A DNA stretch of 64,000 bases from Aggregicoccus sp. 17bor-14 (GCF_009659535.1 NZ_VJZZ01000014.1:1-64000); one strand, 5' to 3'; counted from the stretch's first letter, positions 29,070 through 37,928 are shown. Made by a program: numbers and translations. The notes: generated by a model from the letters alone, not told the origin.

Positions 29070-29687
29070 ATGAGCCACGGGGACGACCGGCAGTACGCGC
29101 CCGCCACCGAGCGCAACCGCGAGCCGCTGCTCGCCGTGCTGCGCGAGCTGCTCCCTTTGCCCGCGCGCGTGCTCGAGGTGGCGAGCGGCACCGGCCAGCA
29201 CGCCGTCTTCTTCGCGCGCGCCCTGCCCCACCTCACCTGGCAGCCCACGGACGCAGACCCCGAGGCGCTGCCCAGCATCGAGGCGTGGCGGCGCGCGGAG
29301 GGGCTGCTCAACGTGCTGCCGGCCGCGGCGCTCGACGTGCGCGGCCTCCCCTGGCCCGAGGCGCTCGCAGGCCCCTGGGATGCGCTGGTGTGCATCAACA
29401 TGGTGCACATCTCGCCGTGGGAGGCCACGCAGGCGCTGCTGGCCGGCGCGGCGCGCGCGCTGCGCCCCGGCGGACGGCTCGCGCTCTACGGGCCCTACCT
29501 CGTGGAGGGCCGCCCCACCGCGCCCACCAACCTCGCCTTCGACGCCTCCTTGCGCGCGCGCAACCCCGCCTGGGGCGTGCGCGCGCTGGAGGCAGTGCTC
29601 GCGGAGGGCGCGCGCCACGGGCTCGTGCGCGAGCGCGTGGTGGACATGCCGAGCAACAACCTCACCGTGGTGCTCGAGCGCCGCTAG
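29070..29687 (+). CDS. DUF938 SAM-dependent methyltransferase-like protein
   Basis: A 205-residue protein of the DUF938 group. It has [15 protein letters not shown], the SAM-binding motif [20 protein letters not shown], and [11 protein letters not shown] with GYxxL-like [11 protein letters not shown]. These support a class I methyltransferase fold with unknown substrate. ATG 29070 is used because TAGTGC sits 10 nt upstream; a longer frame would start at 29034. Confidence 0.85.
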   Translation: MSHGDDRQYAPATERNREPLLAVLRELLPLPARVLEVASGTGQHAVFFARALPHLTWQPTDADPEALPSIEAWRRAEGLLNVLPAAALDVRGLPWPEALAGPWDALVCINMVHISPWEATQALLAGAARALRPGGRLALYGPYLVEGRPTAPTNLAFDASLRARNPAWGVRALEAVLAEGARHGLVRERVVDMPSNNLTVVLERR

Positions 29688-29696
29688 CGCGCCGCC

Positions 29697-30260
29697 TCAC
29701 GCCTCCCACAGGAGCCGCAGCTCCAGGGCGAGCGGCTCATAGGGCTCGGCGTGCACCGCCGCCTCGCCGTGGTGCGTGGCGAGCAGCGTGTAGTGCGCGC
29801 CGTCCAGGCGCAGCAGCTCGAGCGTGCGCAGCGCCGGGTCCACGAGCCACACGTGGCCCACGTCCTCACGCGCATACGCAGGCAGCTTCACCGCCCGGTC
29901 GTGCGCCGCGGTCGAGGGCGAGAGCACCTCGCAGAGCCAGTCGGGCGCAACGCTCATCGCCGCCACGTCGAGCGAGGCCGGGAGGCGCTCGCGCCGCCAG
30001 GCCGCGAGGTCCGGCACGAGCACCTCCCCGCCGAGGCGCAGCTCCGGCTCGCACAGCACCAGCCAGCCCCCCGGCCCGCTGCGCCCCCGGCTGAACGCGC
30101 CATCCAGCAACCCGGCGAGTCGGGTCGCCACCAGCGCGTGCGGGATGGCCGGTCGCGGGCTCGCCACCAGCTCGCCGCCGACGATCTCCCCGACCCAGCC
30201 GGTGGGGAGATCCTCCAGGTCGGCGTAGGTGGCAGGCGGGCGGGCAGGCTTCGCGCACAT
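29697..30260 (-). CDS. Uma2 family (DUF820) PD-(D/E)XK nuclease-like protein
   Basis: A 187-residue Uma2-type protein. The domain runs YADLEDLPTGWVGEIVGGELV, LVPDLAAWRRERLP (the PD with later E/K in EVLSPSTAAHDRAVK) and YAREDVGHVWLVDP. The family has a nuclease-like fold; its role in the cell is unknown, and it is often expanded in myxobacteria and cyanobacteria. ATG 30260 is chosen; 30272 is four codons longer and equally in frame. It converges with the methyltransferase gene. Confidence 0.82.
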   Translation of the reverse strand: MCAKPARPPATYADLEDLPTGWVGEIVGGELVASPRPAIPHALVATRLAGLLDGAFSRGRSGPGGWLVLCEPELRLGGEVLVPDLAAWRRERLPASLDVAAMSVAPDWLCEVLSPSTAAHDRAVKLPAYAREDVGHVWLVDPALRTLELLRLDGAHYTLLATHHGEAAVHAEPYEPLALELRLLWEA

Positions 30261-30532
30261 GCCCCGGAGCATGCGCCCCGCCCCCGACACCCACAAGGTG
30301 CGCTCCCAGACCTGGGGCAGGCTGCCCCGCGGACGGGATGCCCCACCCCCGCGGTCCCGCCGGAGCCTGGCAAAACACAGCGTTTCCGGGCGCTTGGCGG
30401 AGCGCCAGGGGGCGCCCGGGCCTCCGTGCCACGCCCGTCTCATGGCACGCGTGCTGCTCCTGCATGAGGGCATCGGCCTCCGCTTGCGGCGGCCTCTTCG
30501 ACCGTTACGTTCGTCTGACCGAAAGGAGTCCC

Positions 30533-32056
30533 ATGCCCCCCCGCTCCCGCTGGACCCGCGCGGTCCAGCTCGCCCGCGTCCCCGCCCTGCTCGGCGCCCT
30601 CGCCGCCTGCGGCCAGCCCGCGCGCCAGGACCCCAAGCCCGCGCCGGCCCCCGCGGCCGCTGCTCCCACCGCTGCCGCCCCCGCCCCGGCGGCCCCCGCC
30701 GCGCGCACCGAGCCGCTCGCCGCAGGCCGCCCCGACTCGCTCGCGGACCTCGTCGCGCAGGTGAAGGGCGCGGTCGCCTTCGTCGAGGTGCGCACCGGCC
30801 CCAGCCACGCCCCGCGCGGCGCGCGCCTGCCCTTCGGTGGAGGCTTCGGGGGAGATGACGGGCAGGGCCCCGGCTGGAACCCCTTCGCCCCGCAGCAGCA
30901 GCAGCCGCAGCGCCAGGGGCTGGGCTCCGGCTTCCTCATCAGCGCGGACGGCCTGCTGCTCACCAACAACCACGTGGTGCAGGACGCGCAGACCATCCGC
31001 GTGAAGCTCGAGGGCGGCCAGCAGTACGACGGCAAGCTGCTCGGACGCGACCCGCTCACCGACGTGGCGCTGGTGCAGCTGCAGGGCGTGAAGGAGCAGC
31101 TGCCCTTCGTGAAGCTCGGCGACTCGGACGCGCTGCGCGTAGGCGACTGGGTGGTGGCCATCGGCAACCCCTTCGGCCTCTCCTCCAGCGTGAGCGCGGG
31201 CATCCTCTCCGCCCGCGCGCGCGACATCCACGCCGGCCCCTACGACGACTTCCTGCAGACGGACGCCGCCATCAACCCGGGCAACAGCGGCGGGCCGCTC
31301 TTCAACCTGAAGGGCGAGGTCATCGGCATCAACACCGCCATCATCGGCGGCGGCACCGGCATCGGCTTCGCGGTGCCCAGCAACCTGGTGAGCGCGCTGG
31401 TGCCGCGGCTGCAGAAGGACGGCGCCATCACGCGCGGTTGGCTGGGGCTCGCCGCGCAGGACCTCAGCCCCGAGCTGGGACGCGCCCTGGGCACCGACGC
31501 CACCGCGGGCGCGCTCGTGGCCAGCGTGAACCCGGGGGGCCCCGCCGCCCGCGCCGGCCTGAAGGCAGACGACGTCATCGTCGCGCTGGACGGCAAGCCG
31601 CTCGCCTCCGCGGGCGCCCTCACCCGCAGCGTGGGCCTGCAGAGCCCCGGCCACGAGGTGACGCTCGGCGTGTGGCGCGACGGCAAGCGGCGCGAGGAGA
31701 AGGTGAAGCTCGGCACCCGGCCCGACCTCGAGGGCACCGGCGTGCAGCCGCGCGCCCAGCTGGACAGCGGCCCCGATGACGGCGAGGGCAACGGCAGCAG
31801 CCGCCGCATCGGGCTCGCCCTGCGCCCCACGCCCGACGGCAGCCCCGGCGCGGTCATCGCCGGCGTGGAGCCGGGCTCCCCCGCCGACCGCGCAGGGCTC
31901 CAGCCCGGCATGGTGGTGGTGGAGGCCGAGCGCCAGGCGGTGGAGGACCCGCAGGGGCTCATCTCCAAGCTGCGCGGCGCGAAGAGTGGCAGCGCCCTGC
32001 TGCTGCGCGTGGAGCAGGACGGCCAGCGCGGCCTGCGCGCGCTCGCCGTGCCCTGA
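30533..32056 (+). CDS. degP: HtrA/DegP-type serine protease, lipoprotein
   Basis: A 507-residue HtrA protease. The signal ends in a lipobox (ALAAC), followed by Ala/Pro-rich linker. The trypsin-like triad is His-147 (TNNHVV), Asp-177 (DPLTDVALVQ) and Ser-252 (NPGNSGGPL). Two PDZ domains follow (about 295-390 and about 420-507). It degrades or refolds misfolded envelope proteins. A strong AAAGGAG is 5-6 nt before the ATG. The linker contains a glutamine run before the protease domain. No regulator is encoded beside it. Confidence 0.92.
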   Translation: MPPRSRWTRAVQLARVPALLGALAACGQPARQDPKPAPAPAAAAPTAAAPAPAAPAARTEPLAAGRPDSLADLVAQVKGAVAFVEVRTGPSHAPRGARLPFGGGFGGDDGQGPGWNPFAPQQQQPQRQGLGSGFLISADGLLLTNNHVVQDAQTIRVKLEGGQQYDGKLLGRDPLTDVALVQLQGVKEQLPFVKLGDSDALRVGDWVVAIGNPFGLSSSVSAGILSARARDIHAGPYDDFLQTDAAINPGNSGGPLFNLKGEVIGINTAIIGGGTGIGFAVPSNLVSALVPRLQKDGAITRGWLGLAAQDLSPELGRALGTDATAGALVASVNPGGPAARAGLKADDVIVALDGKPLASAGALTRSVGLQSPGHEVTLGVWRDGKRREEKVKLGTRPDLEGTGVQPRAQLDSGPDDGEGNGSSRRIGLALRPTPDGSPGAVIAGVEPGSPADRAGLQPGMVVVEAERQAVEDPQGLISKLRGAKSGSALLLRVEQDGQRGLRALAVP

Positions 32057-32284
32057 GCCGCCGGGGTGCGCCGCAGCCCCGCCCCGCGCCCCTGCAGTCG
32101 CGGAAGGTGCCCCCCGGTTCGCCGGGCCGCTGCAGTGGGAACGTGCCGCCCACAGCTCGCCGGGCCCCGGCGCCGCCCCGCGGTGCCCGGGCGAGGACCC
32201 ATCGTCCGGCGCCGAGCCGGTGCGGCGCGCGAGCCCGATGCGGCGCTTGAGCCCGGAGGCCGGAGCCGCTCAGATGCGGCCCGC

Positions 32285-32842
32285 ATGCCCCACGTCGTCC
32301 TCGAGCCTCTCCCGGAGCTGTCCACCCCGCGCCTGCGCCTGCGCGCCCCGGTGCTCGAGGACGCGCACGCGCTGCTCGCCATCTACGGCGACCCCGAGGC
32401 GATGCGCTACGCCGGCCAGGACCCGAGCCAGGGCGTGGCGCAGCTGCGCGAGAAGCTCACGCGCGACCTGGACACCCAGCGCCGCGGCGAGTCCGCCCGC
32501 TGGTCCGTCACCCTGCCCGGACAGCTGCACGCCGTGGGCTACCTCGGGTTCTTCCAGTGGAGCCAGCGCGAGCGCCGCGCGGAGCTGGGCTACATGCTCG
32601 CCAAGCCCTACTGGGGCCAGGGCCTGATGAAGGAGGCGCTCCCCCACGTCGTGCGCTTCGGCTTCGGGGTGATGCGCCTGCACCGCATGGAGGCGCGCGT
32701 GGACCCGCGCAACACCGCCTCGATGCGCCTGCTGCAGGGGCTCGGCTTCCGCCAGGAGGGGCTGCTGCGCGACTCCGCCCTGTCCGAGGGCGCCTACTGC
32801 GACACCGCCGTGCTCGGGCTGCTCGAGAGCGAGTGGCGCTGA
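32285..32842 (+). CDS. GNAT N-acetyltransferase, RimJ/RimL type
   Basis: A 185-residue acetyltransferase with the RimJ-type pattern: LSTPRLRLRAPVLEDAHALLAIYGDPEAMRYAG, GYMLAKPYWGQGLMKEALPHVVRFGF (acetyl-CoA motif) and DPRNTASMRLLQGLGFRQEGLLR. It should transfer an acetyl group to an amine on a protein or small molecule. The substrate is not known. Confidence 0.86.
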   Translation: MPHVVLEPLPELSTPRLRLRAPVLEDAHALLAIYGDPEAMRYAGQDPSQGVAQLREKLTRDLDTQRRGESARWSVTLPGQLHAVGYLGFFQWSQRERRAELGYMLAKPYWGQGLMKEALPHVVRFGFGVMRLHRMEARVDPRNTASMRLLQGLGFRQEGLLRDSALSEGAYCDTAVLGLLESEWR

Positions 32843-33154
32843 CCGGGCGCAGGTAGGCCGGGTGGCCGGGGCCGGCGCTCGCGGCGGGCCTACTGCCGGA
32901 AAGAGCTGTCGTTCCGCAGGCTTGGAGCCGCACGGGGCCTGGAATGACGCTTCCTTCCGCGGGCTCTGGGGGTCGCACGGGGCCTGGAATGACGCTTCCT
33001 TCCGCGGCCGATGTGCCCCGCGGGGCCCGCGTGTCCCGGAGCCATGGAGCCTCCGTCCGGCCCCTGTTCGTGGAACACGGGGAGGACCGGGGGTACGGAG
33101 TTGGCGGGGTTGTGGGGCATGGCTACCTGCTCTGGGTACCTTCCCGGGAGCCCT
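32843..33154. other. Intergenic region with palindromic repeats
   Basis: 312 nt between the GNAT gene and the cytochrome. It carries three copies of the AAGCTT-family repeat at about 32893-33004; two lie in a 45-nt tandem unit. Nothing coding is supported; the frame GAWNDASFRG is the translated repeat. The cytochrome's promoter must lie here. Confidence 0.55.
32893..33004. repeat. AAGCTT-family repeats, 45-nt tandem pair plus diverged copy
   Basis: At 32939-32959 and 32984-33004 the word CTGGAATGACGCTTCCTTCCG occurs twice, with the shared flank CGCACGGGGC before each, a 45-nt period. A third, diverged copy CTGCCGGAAAGAGCTGTCG with GTTCCGCAG lies at 32893-32919. The centres are changed from AAGCTT to ACGCTT. 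Confidence 0.72.
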
Positions 33155-34438
33155 ATGCCCGCCGTCAGCTTCAAGTCGGTGTTCATCGCCGTGGTGCTGG
33201 GTACGGCGATCGTGGTCGCGGCGCTGCTGATCAACGCGAAGCGCCCCCCGGTGGAGACGGCGCAGCCCAGCGCGGAGCTGGTGCGCGCCACCGGCAAGTG
33301 CGCCGAGTGCCACCGCCGGGAGACCTCCGCGGTGGTGCACCAGTTCGAGCGCAGCCAGCACGCGGTGAAGGGCATCAACTGCCTGGACTGCCACAAGCCC
33401 GCCGAGGGCCAGGAGGCGATGGAGCACCGCGGCTTCACGCTCGCCAAGCACCTCACCGCGAAGAACTGCGCGCAGTGCCACACGACCGAGTACGAACAGT
33501 TCGCGCGCAGCCGGCACGCGGGCCCCTCGTGGGCGGCGGTGCGCGGCACGGAGGGCTTCAGCCCGGAGCAGATCGCACTGGGGGAGAAGTTCCATCCGGG
33601 GTGGATCAAGCGCCCCACGCACCCGGTGGGCGTGGCCGAGGGCGAGTCCGCGATGGCGGGCGGCTGTGACGCCTGCCACGCCATCGGCAAGCCCAACGCG
33701 GACGGCTCCTTCGGCAGCTGCACGCAGTGCCACGCGCGCCACTCCACCTCGGTGGCGCTCGCGCGCGAGCCGCGCACCTGCGGCCAGTGCCACATGGGCC
33801 CGGACCACTCGCAGATCGAGATCTTCGAGGAGTCCAAGCACGGCGTGCTCTTCACCGCGCAGCGCGAGAGCTTCAACCTGAAGGCGGACCCCAAGCACCT
33901 GACCACCGCGGACATGCCCGCGCCCACCTGCTCCACCTGCCACATGAGCGGCCTGGAGGGGCTCAAGGTGACGCACAACCCGGGCGAACGCCTCGGCTGG
34001 TTCCTCTTCGCCCCCATCTCCACGCGCCGCCCCGCCGGAGACGCGGGCGAGCAGGGCATGAAGGAGGTGTGCCTCAAGTGCCACGCGCACACCCAGGTGG
34101 AGAGCTTCTACACGAACGCCGAGGCGGTGCTGCAGTCCACCAACGAGAAGGTGAAGGGCGCGCTCGACCTCACGGCGGCGCTGCGCAAGGAGGGCCTCAT
34201 CGACGCGAAGCCCTTCGACCAGCCCATCAAGTTCGTGGAGTTCGACCTCTGGCACTACTTCGGCCGCACCGCGAAGCACGCGGCCTTCATGGGCGGCGCG
34301 GACTTCGTGCAGTGGCACGGCAACTACGAGCTGCTCAAGCTGCGAAACGAGCTGGACACGATGGCGAAGGAGCTGCGCGAGGGCCACGGCGGCGCGCCGG
34401 TGCCCAAGGCCACGAAGGGCACCGAGGCGAAGCCGTGA
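33155..34438 (+). CDS. Octaheme c-type cytochrome, hydroxylamine oxidoreductase-like
   Basis: A 427-residue protein with an N-terminal transmembrane helix (about 8-27) and eight CxxCH haem-binding sites: CAECH, CLDCH, CAQCH, CDACH, CTQCH, CGQCH, CSTCH and CLKCH. Their order and the C-terminal block WHYFGRTAKHAAFMGG...FVQWHGNYELLKLRNEL are those of the hydroxylamine oxidoreductase (HAO) family. It should act in the periplasm on hydroxylamine or nitrite. ATG 33155 is preferred for its GGGAG ribosome binding site; ATG 33119 is the alternative. It overlaps the next gene (GTGA). Confidence 0.9.
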   Translation: MPAVSFKSVFIAVVLGTAIVVAALLINAKRPPVETAQPSAELVRATGKCAECHRRETSAVVHQFERSQHAVKGINCLDCHKPAEGQEAMEHRGFTLAKHLTAKNCAQCHTTEYEQFARSRHAGPSWAAVRGTEGFSPEQIALGEKFHPGWIKRPTHPVGVAEGESAMAGGCDACHAIGKPNADGSFGSCTQCHARHSTSVALAREPRTCGQCHMGPDHSQIEIFEESKHGVLFTAQRESFNLKADPKHLTTADMPAPTCSTCHMSGLEGLKVTHNPGERLGWFLFAPISTRRPAGDAGEQGMKEVCLKCHAHTQVESFYTNAEAVLQSTNEKVKGALDLTAALRKEGLIDAKPFDQPIKFVEFDLWHYFGRTAKHAAFMGGADFVQWHGNYELLKLRNELDTMAKELREGHGGAPVPKATKGTEAKP

Positions 34439-35298
34439 CGGCGGGCGGGCTGCGCGGGCGGCTCGCCGCGCTCACGCCCTTCTGGGCCGCGCGCGCCTTT
34501 GCCGTGTTCAACCTCGCCTTCCTCGCGGCGGACATCCTGCTCGCCCACGCGGCCAACGCCTTCGCCCACCCCGCCGAGTGGGTGCCGGTGGCCTTCTCGC
34601 TCGTCTCGCCGCTGCTGCTGCTGCCCGGGCTCCTCTCCGCGCGGATGCACGCGCGCACGCGCTGGCTGGACGTGGCGGTGGCGGTGGGCAGCATGGCGGT
34701 GGGGGTGGCCGGGATGCTGCTGCACCTGGAGAGCGCCTTCTTCGCGCGCCAGTCACTGCGCGAGCTCGTCTACACCGCGCCCTTCGTCGCGCCGCTCTCG
34801 TACGTGGGGCTGGGGCTGCTCATCCTGCTCAACCGCATGGAGGCGCCGGAGGGCCCTGCGTGGGCGCCCTGGGTGCTGCTGCTCGCGCTGGGCGGGAGCG
34901 CGGGCAACCTGGGCCTGAGCCTGCTCGACCACGCGCAGAACGGCTTCTTCTCCGCGGCCGAGTGGGTGCCGGTGGTGGCGGCCGCCTTCAGCACCAGCTT
35001 CCTCCTGGTGGCGCTCCTGCGCCCCACGCCCGGCTTCCTGCGCCTCACGCTCGGGCTGCTCGCGCTCGTGGCGGCGGTGGGGCTGGTGGGGCTCGCGCTG
35101 CACCTGCACGCGGACCTCGGCCACCCGGGCTCCGGCCTGCGCGACAAGCTCGTCTACGGCGCGCCCGTCTTCGCCCCCATGCTCTTCGCGGACATCTCGC
35201 TGCTCGCGGCCATCGGCGTGTGGGGGCTCTTGCGCGCGCCGGCCTCGCGGCCGCTCGAGCGCGGCGGGGCACAGGGCGCGGAGCCGGTGGCGCCCTGA
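34435..35298 (+). CDS. Multi-pass membrane protein, partner of octaheme cytochrome
   Basis: A 287-residue protein with about seven hydrophobic helices and many helix-capping His (LLAHAANAFAHPAEW, LLHLESAFF, LGLSLLDHAQNGFF, LHLHADLGH). Its GTG overlaps the cytochrome's stop, so it is probably its quinone-linked anchor or electron partner. No characterised family was recognised. Two similar halves (AEWVPVAFSLVSPLLLLPG and AEWVPVVAAAFSTSFLLV) suggest an internal duplication. Confidence 0.75.
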   Translation: MTAGGLRGRLAALTPFWAARAFAVFNLAFLAADILLAHAANAFAHPAEWVPVAFSLVSPLLLLPGLLSARMHARTRWLDVAVAVGSMAVGVAGMLLHLESAFFARQSLRELVYTAPFVAPLSYVGLGLLILLNRMEAPEGPAWAPWVLLLALGGSAGNLGLSLLDHAQNGFFSAAEWVPVVAAAFSTSFLLVALLRPTPGFLRLTLGLLALVAAVGLVGLALHLHADLGHPGSGLRDKLVYGAPVFAPMLFADISLLAAIGVWGLLRAPASRPLERGGAQGAEPVAP

Positions 35299-35415
35299 GG
35301 GGCGCGCGCCGCGCTCCTGCAACCCGGTTGCATCCGCGCGGCGGCCCGGACGGGAGGCCGTGGCGTGGCGACCTCCACAGCGCGGGCACCCTGCAGCTTC
35401 AGCGGCCCGCGGGCC

Positions 35416-35583
35416 TCAGTGCCCGGACGGCGCGCTCACCGGCGGCGCGGGCACGGTGCCCTGGTCCGGCAGGTTGCCGATGTGGCCCGGGGTGGGCACG
35501 GGGCGGTCTCCGGCCTCGCGCTTGGGGCCCTGCTCGTCGTCCGGCGTGAGGTTCGCGTCCTTCTTCGGATCGTGCTCGGCCAT
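35416..35583 (-). CDS. Small hydrophilic hypothetical protein, 55 aa
   Basis: A 55-residue Pro/Asp/Lys-rich protein starting MAEHDPKKDANLTPDDE and ending PVSAPSGH. GGAGGAG lies 8-10 nt upstream of the ATG, and a TAGCTT-type word lies farther upstream. There is no membrane segment; it looks intrinsically disordered. Support comes from the ribosome binding site and non-shadow composition only. Confidence 0.6.
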   Translation of the reverse strand: MAEHDPKKDANLTPDDEQGPKREAGDRPVPTPGHIGNLPDQGTVPAPPVSAPSGH

Positions 35584-35666
35584 GGCGGTGTGCTCCTCCC
35601 TGAGAGGGAAAAGCTAGGGACGAAGCACGCCGGAGGAAGGCGGGGACAGGTGGGCCGCCGGGCGGC

Positions 35667-36542
35667 CTAGCGGCGCGGCGGCGGGGCGAGCGTGGTGCGC
35701 ACGTCCCACAGCTCCGGGAAGAAGCGCAGGTCCAGCGCCTTGCGCAGGAAGCCCACGCCCGAGGAGCCGCCGGTGCCCTGCTTGAAGCCGATGATGCGCT
35801 GCACGGTCATCATGTGGCGGTAGCGCCAGAGCTGGAAGCGCTCCTCCACGTCCACCAGCTTCTCGCACATCTCGTACGCGTCCCAGTGCTCGTCGCTGCC
35901 GGAGGAGATGCCCTCGTAGATGCGGCGCACCACCTCCATCACGCCCGCGCTCGCCTCGTAGGGCTGGCTCCAGTCGCGCTCCACGCGGTCCCGGGGCACG
36001 TCGTGCCCCGCGCGCGCGAGGTAGCGCAGGAACTCGTCGTACACGCTGGGGCGCTGCAGGTAGTCCTTGAGCTGCTGGTACACCGCGGGGGTGTGCGCGA
36101 AGGGCGCGAGCGCCTGGGCGTTCTTGTTGCCCAGCAGGAACTCCAGCGTCCGGTACTGGTGGCTCTGGAAGCCGGAGGCGGGGCCCAGCGTGTCGCGGAA
36201 CTCGAGGTACTCGTTGGGGGTGAGCGTCTCCAGCACGCTCCACTGCTCGAAGAGCATGCGCTGGATCTGCCCCACCCGCGCGAAGATCTTGAACGAGGGC
36301 TCCAGCCGGTCCGCCTGGATGAAGCGCACGGCGGCGTCCAGCTCGTGCACGAGCAGCTTCATCCACAGCTCGCTCGTCTGGTGCTGGATGATGAAGAGCA
36401 GCTCGTCGTGGTGCGCGGGGCTGCTGCGCGGCGCCTGGCTGTCCAGCAGCCGGTCCAGCTGCAGGTAGCTGCCGTAGGTCGTGCGCCCCGCGAGGTCGGT
36501 GACGATGCCGGGCTCGAGGTCGCGCTTGTTCGGAGTGCTCAT
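35667..36542 (-). CDS. kynA: Tryptophan 2,3-dioxygenase
   Basis: A 291-residue cytoplasmic haem dioxygenase. Conserved family segments include [55 protein letters not shown] and, near the C-terminus, [26 protein letters not shown], whose His is the haem ligand. It opens the indole ring of tryptophan to N-formylkynurenine, the first step of the kynurenine pathway. No kynureninase gene is nearby. A CCTAATC word lies about 12 nt before the ATG. Confidence 0.95.
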   Translation of the reverse strand: MSTPNKRDLEPGIVTDLAGRTTYGSYLQLDRLLDSQAPRSSPAHHDELLFIIQHQTSELWMKLLVHELDAAVRFIQADRLEPSFKIFARVGQIQRMLFEQWSVLETLTPNEYLEFRDTLGPASGFQSHQYRTLEFLLGNKNAQALAPFAHTPAVYQQLKDYLQRPSVYDEFLRYLARAGHDVPRDRVERDWSQPYEASAGVMEVVRRIYEGISSGSDEHWDAYEMCEKLVDVEERFQLWRYRHMMTVQRIIGFKQGTGGSSGVGFLRKALDLRFFPELWDVRTTLAPPPRR

Positions 36543-36673
36543 GGCTGGGTCGGATTAGGACCACGCCCCGCCGGCCCGCGCAATGTGCGCCGCGGACGGG
36601 CAGGAGCTCTCCCTCCTGCCCCCTGAGGCGCCCGTCGGCGTGGGCCGGGCGCCGCGCTGCGGCGGCGCGGCCG

Positions 36674-37255
36674 CTACGACTGCGCGCTGCCGCCCTGGCG
36701 CTCCTTGAGCGCCTTGGACGCGGCGCGCCCGCGCGGCAGCACCAGGTCCGGCACGCTGTGGGGCGGCGCGTACTCGGCCCACGCGGCCGGCTTGCGGTCC
36801 GTCTTCACCAGCATGCGCAGCTTCTGGTAGTGCGCCGCGCAGTAGCCCTTGGTGCGCGCGGGGTTCTGGCAGTCGATGATGGCGCACGCGCGCGCGCCCT
36901 CGGCCGCACCGGCCGCCGCCGCCGCACCCGGCTTGCGCCCACGCCGTGCGCCGCCCGCGCCGCCGCCCGCCGCGAGCACGTTCTTGCCGCTGCCGCGAGG
37001 ACGGCCCGGCCCCCGGCGCGCGAGCGCCGCGCCGCCCTGCCCCGCGCGCCCGCCGCGCGCGCCACCCGCGCCCGGCACCGCGCCGAAGAGCGGGCCCATC
37101 GCCTCGGCGAAGGGCATCAGGCGCTCGGCCACGTCGCGCAGGGCATCGAGGTCCGCGCTGCCCTCCTCCAGGCGCGACACCACGTCGCGCAGGGGCTTGA
37201 GCTGCACCTCGATCTCGTTGCGAATCATTTCACGAAAGGCTTTGTCCACGGACAT
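36674..37255 (-). CDS. Protein with AT-hook-like and Cys/His zinc motifs
   Basis: A 193-residue basic protein. An N-terminal helical part (about 1-55) is followed by an Ala/Gly/Arg-rich stretch with an AT-hook-like core RGPGRPRGSGK (about 80-90). A Cys-rich motif (IIDCQNPARTKGYCAAHYQKLRML, about 120-145) has the C-x8-C-x2-H spacing of a small zinc site. It probably binds DNA or chromatin. The start codon lies inside an ACATGTCTGGC word that recurs at 37354-37385. Confidence 0.72.
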   Translation of the reverse strand: MSVDKAFREMIRNEIEVQLKPLRDVVSRLEEGSADLDALRDVAERLMPFAEAMGPLFGAVPGAGGARGGRAGQGGAALARRGPGRPRGSGKNVLAAGGGAGGARRGRKPGAAAAAGAAEGARACAIIDCQNPARTKGYCAAHYQKLRMLVKTDRKPAAWAEYAPPHSVPDLVLPRGRAASKALKERQGGSAQS

Positions 37256-37353
37256 GTCTGGCGAACCCCGGGGCGACGTGTGTTTTGGCGTTGCTCTGGG
37301 GGAAAGCCCTTAGCCGCTCCGGGCGGGCGCTGTCGACTGCCCAATGGAATGAC

Positions 37354-37387
37354 AAGCCAGACATGTGACAGCACATGTCTGGCTTTT
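37354..37387. promoter_or_regulatory. Perfect inverted repeat, possible operator or terminator
   Basis: Two 14-nt arms, AAGCCAGACATGTG (37354-37367) and its complement (37372-37385), enclose a 4-nt loop and are followed by TTTT on the + strand. The half-word ACATGTCTGGC recurs at 37252-37262, over the start of the AT-hook gene. It may terminate the hemerythrin transcript or serve as an operator for the AT-hook protein; the sequence alone does not decide. Confidence 0.55.
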
Positions 37388-37433
37388 CCGCTCTCACCGG
37401 GGTCTTTTCAGGGATTCTGTCGCGAGCGACGGC

Positions 37434-37928
37434 TCACGCGTCCCAGCGCAGCGGCTCGAGGATGGGCATGGCGCCCACCGGCGCGGGCATGCCATGCATG
37501 TCGCGCAGCAGCTCCACGTGGGTGCGCTCCAGGGAGCGCTGCAGCTCCTCCTGCTCGTGCGGCTCGAGCGCGGCCTGCAGGCGGGGGAAGTCCTGCGCCT
37601 CCTCCTCCTGCACGTGCGCCATCACCACGTCCTTGAGCGCGAGCAGGCGCGCGAGCCACTCGAAGCTGCTCGGGCGCAGGTCCTCCATCTCCGCCATCAG
37701 CTCGCGCAGGGTGAGGTGGTCCTCCACGCCCTGGCGCGCGCGGGCGCGGCCCTGCACGCGCCCGATGAGCGGGTAGAGGTGGCGCTCCTCGAGTCGGGAG
37801 TGCAGTCGCAGCGCCTCCACCAGCTCCGCGGTGAGGGGCTGCACGTCGTCGGGGTCGGCTGACTCCACGGCCTCGAAGCGCTCCTCGAGGTCACGGTGCA
37901 TCTCCGCCAGGTAGTCGAAGGGTCCCAT
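37434..37928 (-). CDS. Hemerythrin HHE-domain protein
   Basis: A 164-residue four-helix hemerythrin-like protein. The iron ligands fall in LAEMHRDLEERF, LRLHSRLEERHLYPLI, VEDHLTLRELMAEM and VMAHVQEEEAQDFPRL, that is, His/Glu pairs in successive helices. Related proteins bind oxygen, sense redox or store iron. It is transcribed toward the inverted repeat at 37354. Its start is at ATG 37928, 304 nt from the next rightward gene. Confidence 0.85.
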   Translation of the reverse strand: MGPFDYLAEMHRDLEERFEAVESADPDDVQPLTAELVEALRLHSRLEERHLYPLIGRVQGRARARQGVEDHLTLRELMAEMEDLRPSSFEWLARLLALKDVVMAHVQEEEAQDFPRLQAALEPHEQEELQRSLERTHVELLRDMHGMPAPVGAMPILEPLRWDA

